Assembly: GCA_963556195.1 (NCBI GenBank)
Contig: OY744517.1
Coordinates: 85,126,214-85,190,213 of the forward strand
Length of the DNA stretch: 64,000 nt
Source: Sepiola atlantica
Lineage: Eukaryota > Mollusca > Cephalopoda > Sepiida > Sepiolidae
Direction of reading: 5' to 3'
In this document: piece after piece, positions 22,371-33,655 of the stretch
How the letters are laid out: each line of letters opens with the position of its first letter
How positions within the stretch are numbered: position 1 is the stretch's first letter
Notes under the pieces: model-generated
What the model saw: the letters and a program-made list of their open reading frames with translations, nothing else
Database searches by the model: none
What the model was told of the DNA's origin: nothing
Position numbers and translations under genes: made by a program

Positions 22371-22374
<4 letters not shown>
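21693..22374. other. AT-rich, no gene recognised
   Basis: Short minus open frames here are not supported by any recognised motif. Confidence 0.5.
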
Positions 22375-22441
<67 letters not shown>

Positions 22442-22620
22442 CATCTACATTACGCACAAACATATGCATACACACACACACATATATATATATATACTTA
22501 TATTACGCATCCGCATATATATAAATATATTACACATACGTATATATATACATATACCTACAATACACACATATATATATATATATATATACATCTACAT
22601 TACGCACAAAGATGCGTACG

Positions 22621-22673
<53 letters not shown>
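22375..22673. repeat. Compound (TA)n/(CA)n array with ~165-bp internal repeat
   Basis: TACATCTACATTACGCACAA followed by (CA)n and (TA)n occurs at about 22439 and again at about 22590. Poly-(IY) frames across it are artefacts. Confidence 0.93.
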
Positions 22674-22680
<7 letters not shown>

Positions 22681-22842
22681 TAAAAATGGAAAAGCGGAAG
22701 ACCTTTTCGCTCAACGTTTCGCCCAAATTTCACGTGGGCTTTGTCAAGAGCGGACGAAGAATACAAAAATGACAAAGCCCACGTGAAATTTGGGCGAAAC
22801 GTTGAGCGAAAAGGTCTTCCGCTTTTCCATTTTTAATTTCAT
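22674..22842. repeat. Perfect 73-bp inverted repeat of a hammerhead-type repeat end
   Basis: Arms 22674-22746 and 22770-22842 are exact reverse complements around a 23-base spacer. Each arm reads outward from the centre as TGACAAAGCCCACGTGAAAT, TTGGGCGAAACGTTGAGCG: stem II GCCCA/TGGGC, box GAAAC, then GAGCG. GAGCG could pair with CGCTC in the spacer, but only for one arm. The first core box is changed at two positions (TTGACAA in place of CTGANGA), so catalysis is unlikely. Confidence 0.9.
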
Positions 22843-22872
22843 ACCGTCGGATTATTTTTATCCTTTCATATA

Positions 22873-22916
<44 letters not shown>

Positions 22917-23094
22917 GCAATCTAACAAAAGATATAAGCGTCAACTAATATCTTATAATTAGTGAAACATCCGGATAAAAAACTGAAGCTCAATATACTG
23001 GATAGAGCATTAATATTATAATATAAAATGAAGTAATAAAATAAGGTGTCAATCAAATTTTATTAGAATTCAAAGTTCATGCAAAGCATCTTCA

Positions 23095-23143
23095 AGTCCT
23101 TAGCTCATGAGTTTTCAAAGATAATTCTTCTCTTCAGAGGACC
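23095..23143 (-). ncRNA. Hammerhead ribozyme motif, left palindrome arm
   Basis: Mirror copy of the motif described at 23965-24013. All core bases are the same. Confidence 0.68.
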
Positions 23144-23964
23144 ATTACCGCAGTTATACTACTACAGGCAATAAAATTACGCTTTGAAAATATATAAAAT
23201 TATATACACAAATATATAAAAGTACATAACATCAAACATATCAATCCAAAAACATACTTTTGTTGAATCCATACAATCCATCCAGGTCATACAAGTTGAG
23301 AAGCATAATCAGGAAGGACATTACTCCAAGATACAAACAGCAGTCCAAATACGTGAAATTGAAGGGGCCGGCAAAGTTATCCAGTCGCGAAATGTGTCCA
23401 TATTCAATGTTAATGATAAATAAATCAATCAAAATAATACAAAAAGTCCAATCAAAGTTCCGAAATCCCAACATGTGCAACTCAAGTCAAATCCAAATTC
23501 GTTGTTTAATTAGAAAACCCGCTAAATCCGAATCGAGCAAAATAAGACCGCTAGAGTCGGTCTTATTTTGCTCGATTCGGATTTAGCGGGTTTTCTAATT
23601 AAACAACGAATTTGGATTTGACTTGAGTTGCACATGTTGGGATTTCGGAACTTTGATTGGACTTTTTGTATTATTTTGATTGATTTATTTATCATTAACA
23701 TTGAATATGGACACATTTCGCGACTGGATAACTTTGCCGGCCCCTTCAATTTCACGTATTTGGACTGCTGTTTGTATCTTGGAGTAATGTCCTTCCTGAT
23801 TATGCTTCTCAACTTGTATGACCTGGATGGATTGTATGGATTCAACAAAAGTATGTTTTTGGATTGATATGTTTGATGTTATGTACTTTTATATATTTGT
23901 GTATATAATTTTATATATTTTCAAAGCGTAATTTTATTGCCTGTAGTAGTATAACTGCGGTAAT

Positions 23965-24013
23965 GGTCCTCTGAAGAGAAGAATTATCTTTGAAAACTCA
24001 TGAGCTAAGGACT
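23965..24013 (+). ncRNA. Hammerhead ribozyme motif, right palindrome arm
   Basis: Order on +: stem I GGTCCT, box CTGAAGA (position 7 is not conserved in hammerheads), stem II AAGA-ATTA-TCTT, box GAAA, stem III AACTC-AT-GAGCT with one A/C mismatch, cleavage triplet CTA ending at 24007, then stem I partner AGGACT. The layout equals that of the motif at 15846-15894. Activity is inferred. Confidence 0.68.
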
Positions 24014-24116
24014 TAAGGATGCTTTGCATGAACTTTGAATTCTAATAAAATTTGATTGACACCTTATTTTATTACTTCATTTTATATTATAATATATATA
24101 TATATATATATATATT

Positions 24117-25040
24117 AATGTATAGAAATACTATTCTTATATGCAAGTATTACAGGGATTTGGGCATACCTCAACAAATAACTAATAAGATATAAATAGA
24201 GGAAGCAACGATTTACATTTAAATACATATACATTGACAAAAAATACAAGACAGTTTCCTAGCAAACAAAATGCTTGTCTGAGGCTAAACTGTAATTGTT
24301 AAATAGTTTTATGTCGCTAAATGATGGCTACGTTTTTCCCCTGCTGTTATGTAGCAGTGAACAATAATCAGTCTTTAGTGTTCAAGATTCGTGGAAGTAA
24401 ACGATTATCGAGTCTTTATCTTCTGGTACCAATTCGAGTGGTTAAGTGATTCACCAATTTAAAGTGTCTGGACCAATCGAATGAATTGACTTGCCAACAG
24501 TTGAAATCAAGGGAAACAATCCACTTGTCTTAATGTTGTATATATTTCCTTATGGTATGTAAAAAGGTCAAAATCCAGTTGACACAAGATTTGTACTTTA
24601 CTTCAGTGGCAATTAAAACACTTTTTATCTCTAAACAACAGAACGATGTATGTAATTGATTTCTGCTTAATAATAAAATACAAAAATAAAACACATTTTG
24701 AACTTTTACAGGCGAACATTTAGAAAATAAAATAAATATAACTAAATTGAACAAAAATAGCTGGCAGCATTCACCCACTTTATCCAACTAAAATATTCTA
24801 TCAGCTAAAAAAAATGTAATTAAAAAAATGAAAGGAAAAAAAGAGAGAAAATATAATTAGTTTTTTGCATCGCATCAGATTGTATTTCTCAATTTATAGC
24901 CGAAATAATTTGGTCAACATTGCCACTTTCAACTGATAATTTATTTTTTAAATTTATTCAAGGAAAGACAACTCATGCAAAAAAGTTTGGGGATGATGAA
25001 TTTTCATTATTATTTACAATTTTCGAAATGGTCTTCTCAT
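24117..25040. other. AT-rich, no gene recognised
   Basis: A minus frame of 85 codons (24530-24787) has no recognised motif. No splice-bounded exon was seen. Confidence 0.5.
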
Positions 25041-25044
25041 CTTA

Positions 25045-25098
25045 GTTGTTGCTATTACAACATTTCTGCTATTTTGCTCTCTGGCCTTCTTCAGGGGC
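25045..25098 (-). ncRNA. Hammerhead-like motif
   Basis: Minus strand reads CTGAAGAAGGCCAGAGAGCA, AAATAGCAGAAATG, then GTTG...CAAC, which can form stem III. It is a sister of 16876-16925. Stem I is not clear. Confidence 0.42.
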
Positions 25099-25099
25099 C

Positions 25100-26090
25100 T
25101 ATACTAAACTCAGGAATCGTCATGAAAGTTTGAACCTTACTCTTCATTGGAGCCCTGAGCGGTACACTGATCGCAGGTCATTGCGCTGGCTAAGAGTTGA
25201 ATGTTCAAAAACAAAATATGTTTTGAAATTTAACTCATTTCCTCTGATAAAAAAGGTGGGCAGTGGAATATTTTAGTCAGATCACAGAGTGCAGTGTCCG
25301 ACATCAAACAACTAGGCTGCCTGTTGAATGTAAAGGTCTATATTTGGACCTTTAACACACTTATTCTGTATATTGTGTCTTGACTAGTTGACCAATAACG
25401 AATGACAATGCGAATGGATGCTCCTCCCACGGGCGTGGATCAGAGGTTTTGATTAGTTGAGAAATTTTGAAATAGTAGAAAATACAAAACGATTTGTGAT
25501 TGGTTGGCCAATCATAAGTGGTCACTCAAATAAAAATTCTCTATAAAACTCTTTAGGGATTTAGAGGGAGAGAGATTACGGAGAATAAACACTTAGTGGA
25601 AATTGAATTATTCCATAATATAAATGGAATCAACTTCAGATCACTTCTCATATGTGAAGCCATAATAGTAAAAGATCATATCTCATTGATCAGGAGCGCA
25701 GTGTGATTCCCAGTGAAGAGCCCAAACCAGAATATCATGTTGCAAAATAGAGTCAATCCTTTCCTGTCGCCAATACCAATTGACAGTAGCTGGAAACCAT
25801 TTTCTGACACAAATATTGGGACCAAAACAATCACCATAGATTTTGTTTGGTTTACGGCATATCAACTATCTATGGGTTATTTCATGCCGAATAAAGTTGT
25901 CAAAAATAATTCTAGAGGTAAGGTAATTATTTATATCCCTAGAATACATTGCTCTCAGAATACATTGCTCTCAGAATACATTGCTCGAGTCTTGGTTTGA
26001 TTTAGTTTGTTTTCCAGAATATCAACATTCTATGAGTTATTTAAAGTTGTCTAATGGAATCCTAAGGTAAGATAATTATTTTATATTGTT
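25100..26090. other. Mostly unassigned; right part resembles LINE 3' UTR repeats
   Basis: TATCAACT(A)TCTATGGGTTATTT... GTTGTC... AGGTAAG(G/A)TAATTATTT occurs at about 25858-25933 and again at about 26018-26080: two diverged direct copies next to the LINE 3' end. A triple AGAATACATTGCTC repeat lies at 25940-25985. No gene was seen. Confidence 0.5.
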
Positions 26091-29000
26091 TTTGAAAAAT
26101 GAAATAAAATTATAACAAATGGAAATTAAATTTTTTAAACAGTCCAACTCCTTTGATGAAGTCTAAGATTTTGGTTGGATTTGTGTCCTTTAGATTTTTC
26201 GAGTTGTAGTATTTGACTGTATAAGATTCTTGACACGATATATACATTGGAGACTATTCACCTTCTAATAAATGTTTGTGAGTAATATGTGTGTGTCCTA
26301 TACAGAGTCTGGCTTCTACAACCTCTTCTCTTCTTGCCTTTCTGTCGTCTAAGGGCCACTCATCAATAGCTGGTCAAATCTTGTGTGATTTATTACTTTG
26401 GCATTTATTCCAAGATTTTTGCCATTTTTCTTTAATTATCCTGTTATTCGAAGGTCGAAGATCAGTGTATGGAATCCTAGTATTGGAAGGTATCTTTATC
26501 AAACCAGGGTTTTTATTAGGTTTGGCTTGTAGATGACTTTGATACACAATCTTCAGCTATTTTCACCAGTGTCTCTGTAAAATAGGTAGAGTGATCTTCC
26601 CCATTGGCATTGGCTGTCAGTTTTTCTTGACATTGCCATTGGAATCTCTCCCAATTAGCTTTTTAAAAATTCCATCGTGGTACTCATTTCCAGAATAATT
26701 GGAAAGTGATCAGTACCACATGTCTCTTCATGAATCTTCCATGTGTAATCCAGAGTTAAATCCAATGCTGGGTGTTGGTTTTATTAATATAAAGGCAAAG
26801 GTTATTTTCGTTTATAAATTTTTACAACAATCTGTCCTTTTTTATTTGTGCCGCACATTTCATTCTGACTATTAAAGTCACCCAACAGTATGAATGGCTT
26901 GGGAACTGCTTTATTAGGTTATTCAGCTTGGATTCAACTGTGATATGACCTAGTGGCAGATAGATAGAGCAGATTGTTATCGTCTTGTGCAATGTTACCG
27001 ATAACTTGTAATAAGTTTTCTAAATGAATTACTTGTCACTTAAAGTTTAAGTTAAGTTAGAAGTTTTGAATAGAATTAGTCGTTTATCAATATTTTAATA
27101 CACCTGATCAATCATATCTCAACGAGAAAATATAATATAAATACAAACATTAAAACTACATTACAAACCTATTCAAATTCTGGAAACCCTTTTACAAAAT
27201 TCAACGGATATATTATAAAAATTAAGGTGTATTTATATTATTTGAGTTAATCGGACGACTGTTCTTATCTCGGATGTTATTCTCACAACGTTTCTCCAGG
27301 TGAGTTTTGTCGAACTCGTAGATCTTAAAGTTGAACTCTGGAATTTTTACGGAATATCGAACTGACCTCTTCATTTATTCTGTTGTGTCGAAAGAAATCC
27401 AATTGAGTGCTCGATTGATTTATAAGAGTTTAATATTTGTTTATTTATGATTTGTCAAGATAACAAATGTTTCGCAACTAAAATGGAGTCTGGCAAAAAA
27501 TTGCTGGGTTTAATCCGTAGTATTGGTCGTTAGACAGATTTGATTATATATATATATATATAATCCAGTATGCCAGTATGTATCTAGATTTGTGGAATTT
27601 TATTATTCACAACTATAGATTTTCCACCGGAAGATCCATCAGTATCTTTATTTATATACTTGTATGGGATGTAGTTCTTAATCTTAATATCACTATTTTA
27701 CCTGAGGACACATTTTAATAAGGAGGACCAACTCCTCAAAATTTGCTCTAACACCTCTCACATTCCACTGGATGATTTTATTCAGCATGTTGTTTTTTAT
27801 TTATTATTTTTTATTTATTTCTGGCTCTTATGATTTTGTGTTCTCTACTTCCATTTTTTTTAAAACCCTTGAATTTATTTGTCAATTCAATAGAGATGGA
27901 TGCCTGTTTCTTGATTGGTACTTTTTTGGTTAATTCTTCTTTCATTTTAGCCCCTAGGGCAGGGGCGGGCAACCTCCGGCTCACGGGCCACATCCGGCCC
28001 GCGAAGGCTTAGCGTCCGGCCCACCACCCTGCTATGCTTTATTTATGAGATTTCGTTTTACACTCCCGCGATCTCCTTCCAAAAGTCTCATCTGGCCCTC
28101 ACTCTGAAAAGGTTGGCCGCCCCTGCCCTAGGGCATCTCCAACCGCTCTCGGTGGACCTACCGGGGAGCTTTGCTGTTTCCTGCCTCTATTGTCAATGGG
28201 TGCTGTCGGCTCTGTTATCACTTTTGTTTCTGGCTGCTTTGGTGTGCTCTTCACCTCCTCTCGAGCCCCACGTGAAGCATCCTACAAGCACTTCTGAAAT
28301 CCAGGCCACTCGTCCGGGCTAAGTTTCAGTTATTTTTTTTTACAAATTCACTGTACTAAATCTCCTTCTTAACTGGAGGAGTTCTACTTTGTTTTTTTCA
28401 ATGGTGACTCTAATTGCACTGGCATAGGATCACGACTTCATATAAGCCTCTACAATCCTTCTAGCCTCGAGGAATGCAATATTTCTTGTGTGCTTTATTG
28501 TCATAATTTCCTTCTTTTTTTTTAGATAATCACATAATCTTAAAAAAGCAGGGTGATCCCCATGATAATTTGAGCATCTTTTATCCCTTTGGCACTAGTC
28601 TTCAATATGGGAAGGGTCTCTTTCGTCACATTTAACACACACCAGCGTTCCTCTACATACATCCTTAGGGTGGCCAAACGTTTGCCGTTTGAAACACCAT
28701 AACGGGTTTGCTATGTAGGGTTCAACTCTTTTCGACAGTGTAACCAATTTTTACCTCTTTTGAGATTGTTGCTGAATTGAAAGGCAGTATATATGTGTTT
28801 ATTATTATTGTTTCTCCACCTCTTTTTATTGTTAATATTCGACCCCCTGCTTACACAGTGCCATCTCGATTTCCTCCTCCATCGCCAGACCAAGGTCCTG
28901 ACTTTGGATTACTCCTCTGGACGTATTCAATTTCTCATGGGCATAAGCCTTACATTTGAGAAATGTTTAAATTTTAATAGATTTGTTGCTTGTTTACTTT

Positions 29001-29100
29001 TGGTAATCTCCATCAGAAGTTTGGGATCGTTTTTTACACTCTTAGGAATTATCCTGCTGCTTATCACCTTTTCAATTAGCAATTGGTTTATCCTCTAGAG
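26091..29100 (-). pseudogene. Internally deleted LINE with gag-like zinc knuckle, endonuclease and C-terminal tail
   Basis: Read on minus. About 28700-28560: PLWCFKRQTFGHPKDVCRGT then LVCVKCDERDPSHI, a gag-type CCHC knuckle pair whose first knuckle has Arg where the second Cys should be. About 27990-27811: KEELTKKVPIKKQASISIEL. From about 27790: NKIIQWNVRGVRANFEEL, the usual start of an AP-type endonuclease. Near 26900: FILLGDF-like NS box (frame-shifted). From about 26500 the text jumps to DEWPLDDRKARREEVVEARL and CIGHTHITHKHLLEGE, a tail found after the reverse transcriptase/RNase H of I- or Jockey-group elements. The reverse transcriptase is missing, so there is a large internal deletion. 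A hAT MITE interrupts the gag part. Confidence 0.8.
27960..28125. mobile_element. 166-bp hAT-type MITE with 8-bp target duplication
   Basis: Terminal inverted repeats CAGGGGCGGGCAACCT and AGGTTGGCCGCCCCTG pair over 16 bases with one mismatch. The element is flanked on both sides by CCCTAGGG (27952-27959 and 28126-28133), the 8-bp duplication expected of hAT transposases. The interior (CACATCCGGCCCGCGAAGG) is GC-rich, unlike its surroundings. It has no coding capacity. Confidence 0.95.
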
Positions 29101-29940
29101 TTTCAATTACAATAAATCTTGGCAAATCATTGTTAGGCTCATTGTCAGAAAAATCTGATTGATAAATGTCGCTTGTTTTTTTTTATTTGTATTTGTCATT
29201 TTATTTGGTTTGTTTTGAAATGGTCCTGAGCTCTACCACCCACCATGGAGTCTAACTGAAGTTAGGAATTTACCAGGGGCGATAACTGAAAAGCCCTGGA
29301 TACTTTGACCATTATACTCGTTGTGAGTAGGAATAAATTAGCCTCTGTTATTTATTTTCCAGTACCCATAAACTGAAAGTATAGAAACCCAGCAGTGATA
29401 ATCTTCTTTGTTCTTCTAGTATCTATTTGGAGGAGGGGAATAAAAAGAGAAGTAAGGTTTTTGATTTTTGTAAGAATCAGATTAAATAATACGGTTGAGT
29501 ATGAACTTATAGATACTAGACATGATGTGACTAGCCGATTGATCGGAGCGGGCCTCTCAGACCTAGCATCTAACCAAAGTAAGGGCCAAAATAGAATGTT
29601 GCAAGTTATGTAACCATTTATGCAACCAGGCCACTGACTGCTCTACTATGAGGATCCTGTCCTAAGATATCACGGGTCGCCACCCATGACCTATTGGTGG
29701 CTCCGTTTTCGCAAGGGGGGAGGGGACTCCTCTGCAGTCAACATGCCACGAATTCGTCGACTATTCATGACCATGATCCATATGCAATGTGAAGGTGAAC
29801 ACCACAGAATTCCTCTAATTCCAGGTTAGACATGTTTTAATATTCTTTGAAATTGGAGGAACAGCTACTAGCAAGAAGGAATGTAATCAACTGTACCTCA
29901 ACTCAACTAAATATTACTTACAATTATTGAAGAACTTGAA
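29101..29940. other. Unassigned
   Basis: A 72-codon plus frame (29395-29613) and a GC-richer patch near 29620-29760 have no recognised homologue. Confidence 0.4.
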
Positions 29941-29945
29941 ACTAT

Positions 29946-30461
29946 ATGCATTGTATTGATGTTAGATCTTACATTCAATGCAAAAGTACAGCAATACAAT
30001 GGAATGATGTCACACATATTCAAAGAACAGTCGTCAGATCTGGTGAGTTTAATACCTGTATGCCATTTCTCAGTGTCATTGAAAAGCTTGAAGCTAGAAC
30101 TGATTTACAGGAGTCACTACTTGGTATCATGAAAGGCAGATACTACAATCAAAGTCTCAAAGTGGTACACATTATGACTGAAGCTTTGAGAAGGAAGCTT
30201 TTATTTGCTTTCATATGCACATCGTGGAGAAAAAAGGCACAACTGTGCACACAAGTTTATATTATTATTTCCGCAAAACACAATTCCAATACCTCTGTAC
30301 ATATAAATGAGTTGTTTCAGAGAATACTCATTATTTATTCAGGGAAAATGCACTCACTTTCCAACATTCACATTTTTGGAGGAGTTATTAGGATATGCAG
30401 ATTTTCTCTGAAACTTTTCTTGCACTGCACATATGAGATCCGACTGAGGATGAATGCATGA
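29946..30461 (+). CDS. Unrecognised 171-codon open frame, probably not a gene
   Basis: This is one of the longer non-repetitive frames in the window. It starts MHCIDVRSYIQCKSTAIQWN and includes LQESLLGIMKGRYYNQSLKV. I see no signal peptide, known domain or convincing splice context. Its last third lies inside a repeated segment (about 30370-30530 resembles 31590-31745), which argues that at least the 3' part is repeat-derived. It may be a decayed element protein or a chance frame. Confidence 0.2.
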   Translation: MHCIDVRSYIQCKSTAIQWNDVTHIQRTVVRSGEFNTCMPFLSVIEKLEARTDLQESLLGIMKGRYYNQSLKVVHIMTEALRRKLLFAFICTSWRKKAQLCTQVYIIISAKHNSNTSVHINELFQRILIIYSGKMHSLSNIHIFGGVIRICRFSLKLFLHCTYEIRLRMNA

Positions 30462-30845
30462 ACCAAAAAGCATTAAACGATTGAGCAATAAACTGCATAT
30501 GTAGGTGTTTGACCCATTAGCACCTATAGTCCCCTTTTATAGGACCAGAACGATAATTAACCATATTTAGCAACATATTTTTCAGAGATATTTATAGTTA
30601 GTCATTAAATTGGAATGTCTTTCGAATACTACACCTACTGTCTGATGTATATTAGCAACATGATGTCTCAGTTTTCAGTATATTTTCAAAAGTAGAGTGG
30701 AAGGATACAATCAGTTTCATCTATTATTCAAAAGTTTTGTGGTAAGTAGACTTTACTAAAATTCAAAAGTATTCAAGTTGTATCTATAAACTAGAGTGTG
30801 TATTAGCCATCATGTGGGTCCATGAGAAAAAAAGAGGGAAGGTCG

Positions 30846-30905
30846 CGCCTTGTGTCGTTCATCAGGGATTGAACCCAAATCATTCCGCTTACAAGATAGA
30901 ATCTT
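30846..30905 (-). repeat. Possible tRNA-like SINE head
   Basis: Minus strand contains TTTGGGTTCAATCCCTGA, a good B-box. The A-box upstream is not clear. Confidence 0.3.
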
Positions 30906-31424
30906 GTTATTTTTGTGCGATGACAAGAGTTCACTTATGCAAATGAGCATTATTTTGTATGGGCGAATTTTCGTTGATATAGAAAGAGTAGGAACTTTCC
31001 TCCTCGGGAAAAGTTAAAAGTTGATGTGACGAGTTTGGACAACGTTGAGTGTTCAGTGAGAGAGAAAAAGAAAGATATACAAAGAAGACGTTTTCAGACA
31101 CGAAAAAAAACAAACTTAGAGAGAATTCTTATTTAACCCCTTAACGCACATGGTCTATTTTTTAAGATCAGAAGGATAATTAACCATATTTCAGCAACAT
31201 TAGAATATTTCCAAAATATAGATACGTATACTTAGTCATAAAGATTGGAATGTCGTTCATTATATCTGATGTGTATTGGTAATACTGATGTTTCAGTTTC
31301 CAATATACTGTGAAGATCTACGGCGGAAGCATACAATCAGTTTTAATGTATTATTCAATCAAAGATATTTTGGTAAGTAGTTTTTATAACCAACCCACAT
31401 TTTTATATATAGTATAAATGAATG

Positions 31425-31473
31425 ATTACCCCTCACCCCAGGGCAATGCTAGGACACAGGTCTTGCTAGTATA
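31425..31473 (+). mobile_element. Possible Helitron 3' terminus
   Basis: ACACAGGTCTTGCTAG is followed by T, resembling the CTAG-T end of Helitrons, after a GC-rich CCCTCACCCCAGGGCAATGC patch. The hairpin is weak and no 5' TC end was identified. Confidence 0.25.
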
Positions 31474-32400
31474 GTATAAATTAATGCTCTAACTATCCTA
31501 TAAAGTTAAGTAAATCTTTAAAAGTAATCTTAGTATCAAATAATATTTCATTTACAAAAGATTTTTGGTAATAAATTAAAGAACAAAATGTTGGCACTAA
31601 TTTTGGAGGAACTAGTAGGATATGCAGATTATCTCTTTAACTTTGCTGACACTACACAAGATTCGGCTGGACATGAATACATACACCAAATTCATATGAT
31701 TCAACAATAAACTGAATACGTAGATGTTTAAGTTAATTCTATAGATGCTGAATTCAAATTGATATTTTTACAGACTGATGACATGCCAGTGTCCTTTTTA
31801 TAGTTTTTCTATACTTTTTCAACGCATGACACATTGTATTATGAATATATATGTATCATAGTAAAAATAGGAAAAATGAAAAAAAAAAAAAAAGACTGTT
31901 TTGAAATTTGAATTTATCACATCAAAAGTAGTAAAATAAATAAAATTACTACTCACATGCTTGCCACAAAGCAGATTTATTTTTTTCTTGTAAGCCAATA
32001 TAATCTGTTGGTTGCCATGACAGTAAAATTTAAATTGATCATGTGGCTTGACTAATCTTAGATTTTATTCGAACATTATTATCTTATTTTCTATAAGGAA
32101 GATTATTGCACTTGTATTGAATTGACCTTAGATAAAAATGTGGAGTTCAGTCTTTAGTTGATTATTATTTATTGGCGAGATAGAAAATATGGTCATGCTC
32201 TGAAAATGTTTAACTTTTTTTAAGCTAATTATAGATTTTTCAGTCGCAATGCATTAATAGATAATTGACAGAGGATGATTTTGGAGATCAACTTAATTCA
32301 TCGCTGAGCGATATTATAATAAGCGTTTGGTAGCGAGGAAAAGGGAGACAAAACAAAATGAAAATTAAACAAAGTGTATTGTTTTAAAATACATTAGATA
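31474..32400. other. AT-rich, no gene recognised
   Basis: Apart from the end of the diverged repeat, nothing was recognised here. Confidence 0.5.
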
Positions 32401-32404
32401 CAAA

Positions 32405-32680
32405 ACAAGGTTGTTGTTGTTCTGCCGTGGTAGAGTTGTTGTTGTTGCTGTTGTTGTTGTTGTTCTACCGTGGTAGAGTTGTTGTTGTTGTTGTTGTTTG
32501 TTATTGTTCTACCGTGGTAGAGTCGTTGCTGCTGCTGTTGTTGTTGTTGTTGTTGTTGTTGTTATTCTGCCGAGTCGTCACTGTTGCTGTTGTTGTTCTG
32601 TCGTGGTAGAGTCGTTGCTGTTGTTGTTATTGTTGTTGTTCTGCCGTGGTAGAGTCGGTGTTCTTGTTGTTGTTCAAGGT
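32405..32680. repeat. (GTT)n minisatellite with embedded CTACCGTGGTAG palindromes
   Basis: Blocks of GTT/GCT triplets alternate with TTCT(A/G)CCGTGGTAGAGT(T/C)G. CTACCGTGGTAG is self-complementary. Poly-Leu/Val frames are artefacts. Confidence 0.93.
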
Positions 32681-32689
32681 GTGATGTAG

Positions 32690-33200
32690 TCAGGATGGCG
32701 ATGTCGTTGGTGGTTCAAGTGGGGTAGGTTAGTTGAGTGAACGGTCGATAGCGACACAACCGTTCAGTGTCGGATTCCCTGTGTGACTGCTGCTTGCTGT
32801 CGAGCCCCTGCTATTTAAGAGTAGTATGCGGACGGTATCGTAGACATCCGGCTCCCAAACGACAGGGACAAAAAATGGCCGTTGACTCTAGAAAACTGTT
32901 TCTTTTAAATCTTATTTTCGACATAGCGAGCACGGCACATGAGTAATCGGCACACAACTTTGTGGTGATGTTCATGAGTATGTGCTCCAACTCTGGTGTG
33001 ACCATGGCGACTAGAGAACAGATCTCAGCGTACCTAATTCCACTTTTAAGCAGTTAGGAACCACAGAAATAAGGCATACTTCGACAGTGGTCACCAAACA
33101 AAATGTGATCTAAAAGTCGTAACAGCGATGGATAGCTTAATTCATCTCTGACAGGAAGTTTGTTAGTTTGATCATGTGATAAAGGAAAACTAAGTTAGAT
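32690..33200. other. Moderate-GC stretch, no gene recognised
   Basis: Short frames on both strands (for example minus 32811-33005) have no recognised motif. No exon boundaries were convincing. Confidence 0.35.
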
Positions 33201-33204
33201 TTCA

Positions 33205-33590
33205 GCAACAGCTAGACTTGGCATAATGGTCAGTGCCCGTTAAACGGTTAGGAGACAGGGGTTCAATCCTTGGTCGGGTCGTACTTACGACTCAAATAAA
33301 ATGATATTTGATGCCCCATTTGCTTATCACTCTAAATTCTATGGTGAGGATCAAGACAAAGCGGAACGATTCAAGAAAAGGAGTGGTGCCCTCTTCTACA
33401 TGTCGGTGTAGTAGCCAACAAAAAGAGAGCTTTCGGGTCGCCCTCAACTACGGTCAACCAAATGTTCCTGATATATAGGAGCGCTGAAACCCTTCAAACG
33501 CCAGTTCAGATGAAACTCGTAGTTAAGGAAATGGATATCGAATAGTTGTGTGAATTAAATATATTAAGTTAAAATAATTGTTGTACTTCA
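33205..33590 (+). mobile_element. tRNA-derived SINE
   Basis: The head at 33211-33285 has A-box-like TTGGCATAATGGTCAGTGCC and B-box GGGGTTCAATCCTTGG about 45 bases apart, as in RNA polymerase III SINE promoters. The body's end (GTTAAGGAAATGGATATCGA ATAGTT) recurs at about 36470-36500 (GTTAAGGGAATGGATATCCA ATAGTT), which supports a dispersed element. It is not a functional tRNA: no acceptor stem was found. Confidence 0.75.
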
Positions 33591-33655
33591 TGAAGATACT
33601 AGCTACCCGAGAAAAGAGCATTAAAAGATGCACAATATTTATTAACTCTCATCAC

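Larger units (their letters stand above)
23013..24095. repeat. ~1.08-kb near-perfect palindrome, 538-bp arms
   Basis: Paired positions sum to 47108. Left arm 23013-23550, 7-base centre CTAGAGT, right arm 23558-24095. One clear mismatch was seen (AGTCC versus GACTTAAGG region, near 23090/24018). A 79-codon frame (minus 23241-23480, plus 23628-23867) and a 108-codon frame appear in mirror image with identical peptides; neither is recognised. The outer right end runs into (TA)n. Each arm carries a full hammerhead motif. It may be a fold-back element, or an assembly artefact from a hairpin or chimeric read. Confidence 0.93.
30370..31760 (+). repeat. Diverged direct repeats
   Basis: Segment 30535-30755 (ATAATTAACCATATTTAGCA, GGAATGTCTTTCG, CAATCAGTTTCAT) recurs at 31165-31390. 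Segment 30370-30530 (TTTGGAGGAGTTATTAGGAT ATGCAGATT) recurs at 31600-31745. Similarity looks like about three quarters by eye. The order of the two blocks is swapped between copies, implying separate insertions of one family. Confidence 0.7.

Noticed and set aside
22433..22786. 117- and 111-codon frames
   Set aside because: They run through (TA)n/(CA)n repeats and then a hammerhead-type inverted repeat.
23241..23867. Identical 79-codon proteins on opposite strands
   Set aside because: The identity is forced by the palindrome and the peptide has no recognised motif.
33211..33285. Functional tRNA genes (here and at 12405, 60397, 63410)
   Set aside because: A- and B-box-like words are present, but no complete cloverleaf or acceptor stem could be drawn, so SINE heads fit better.
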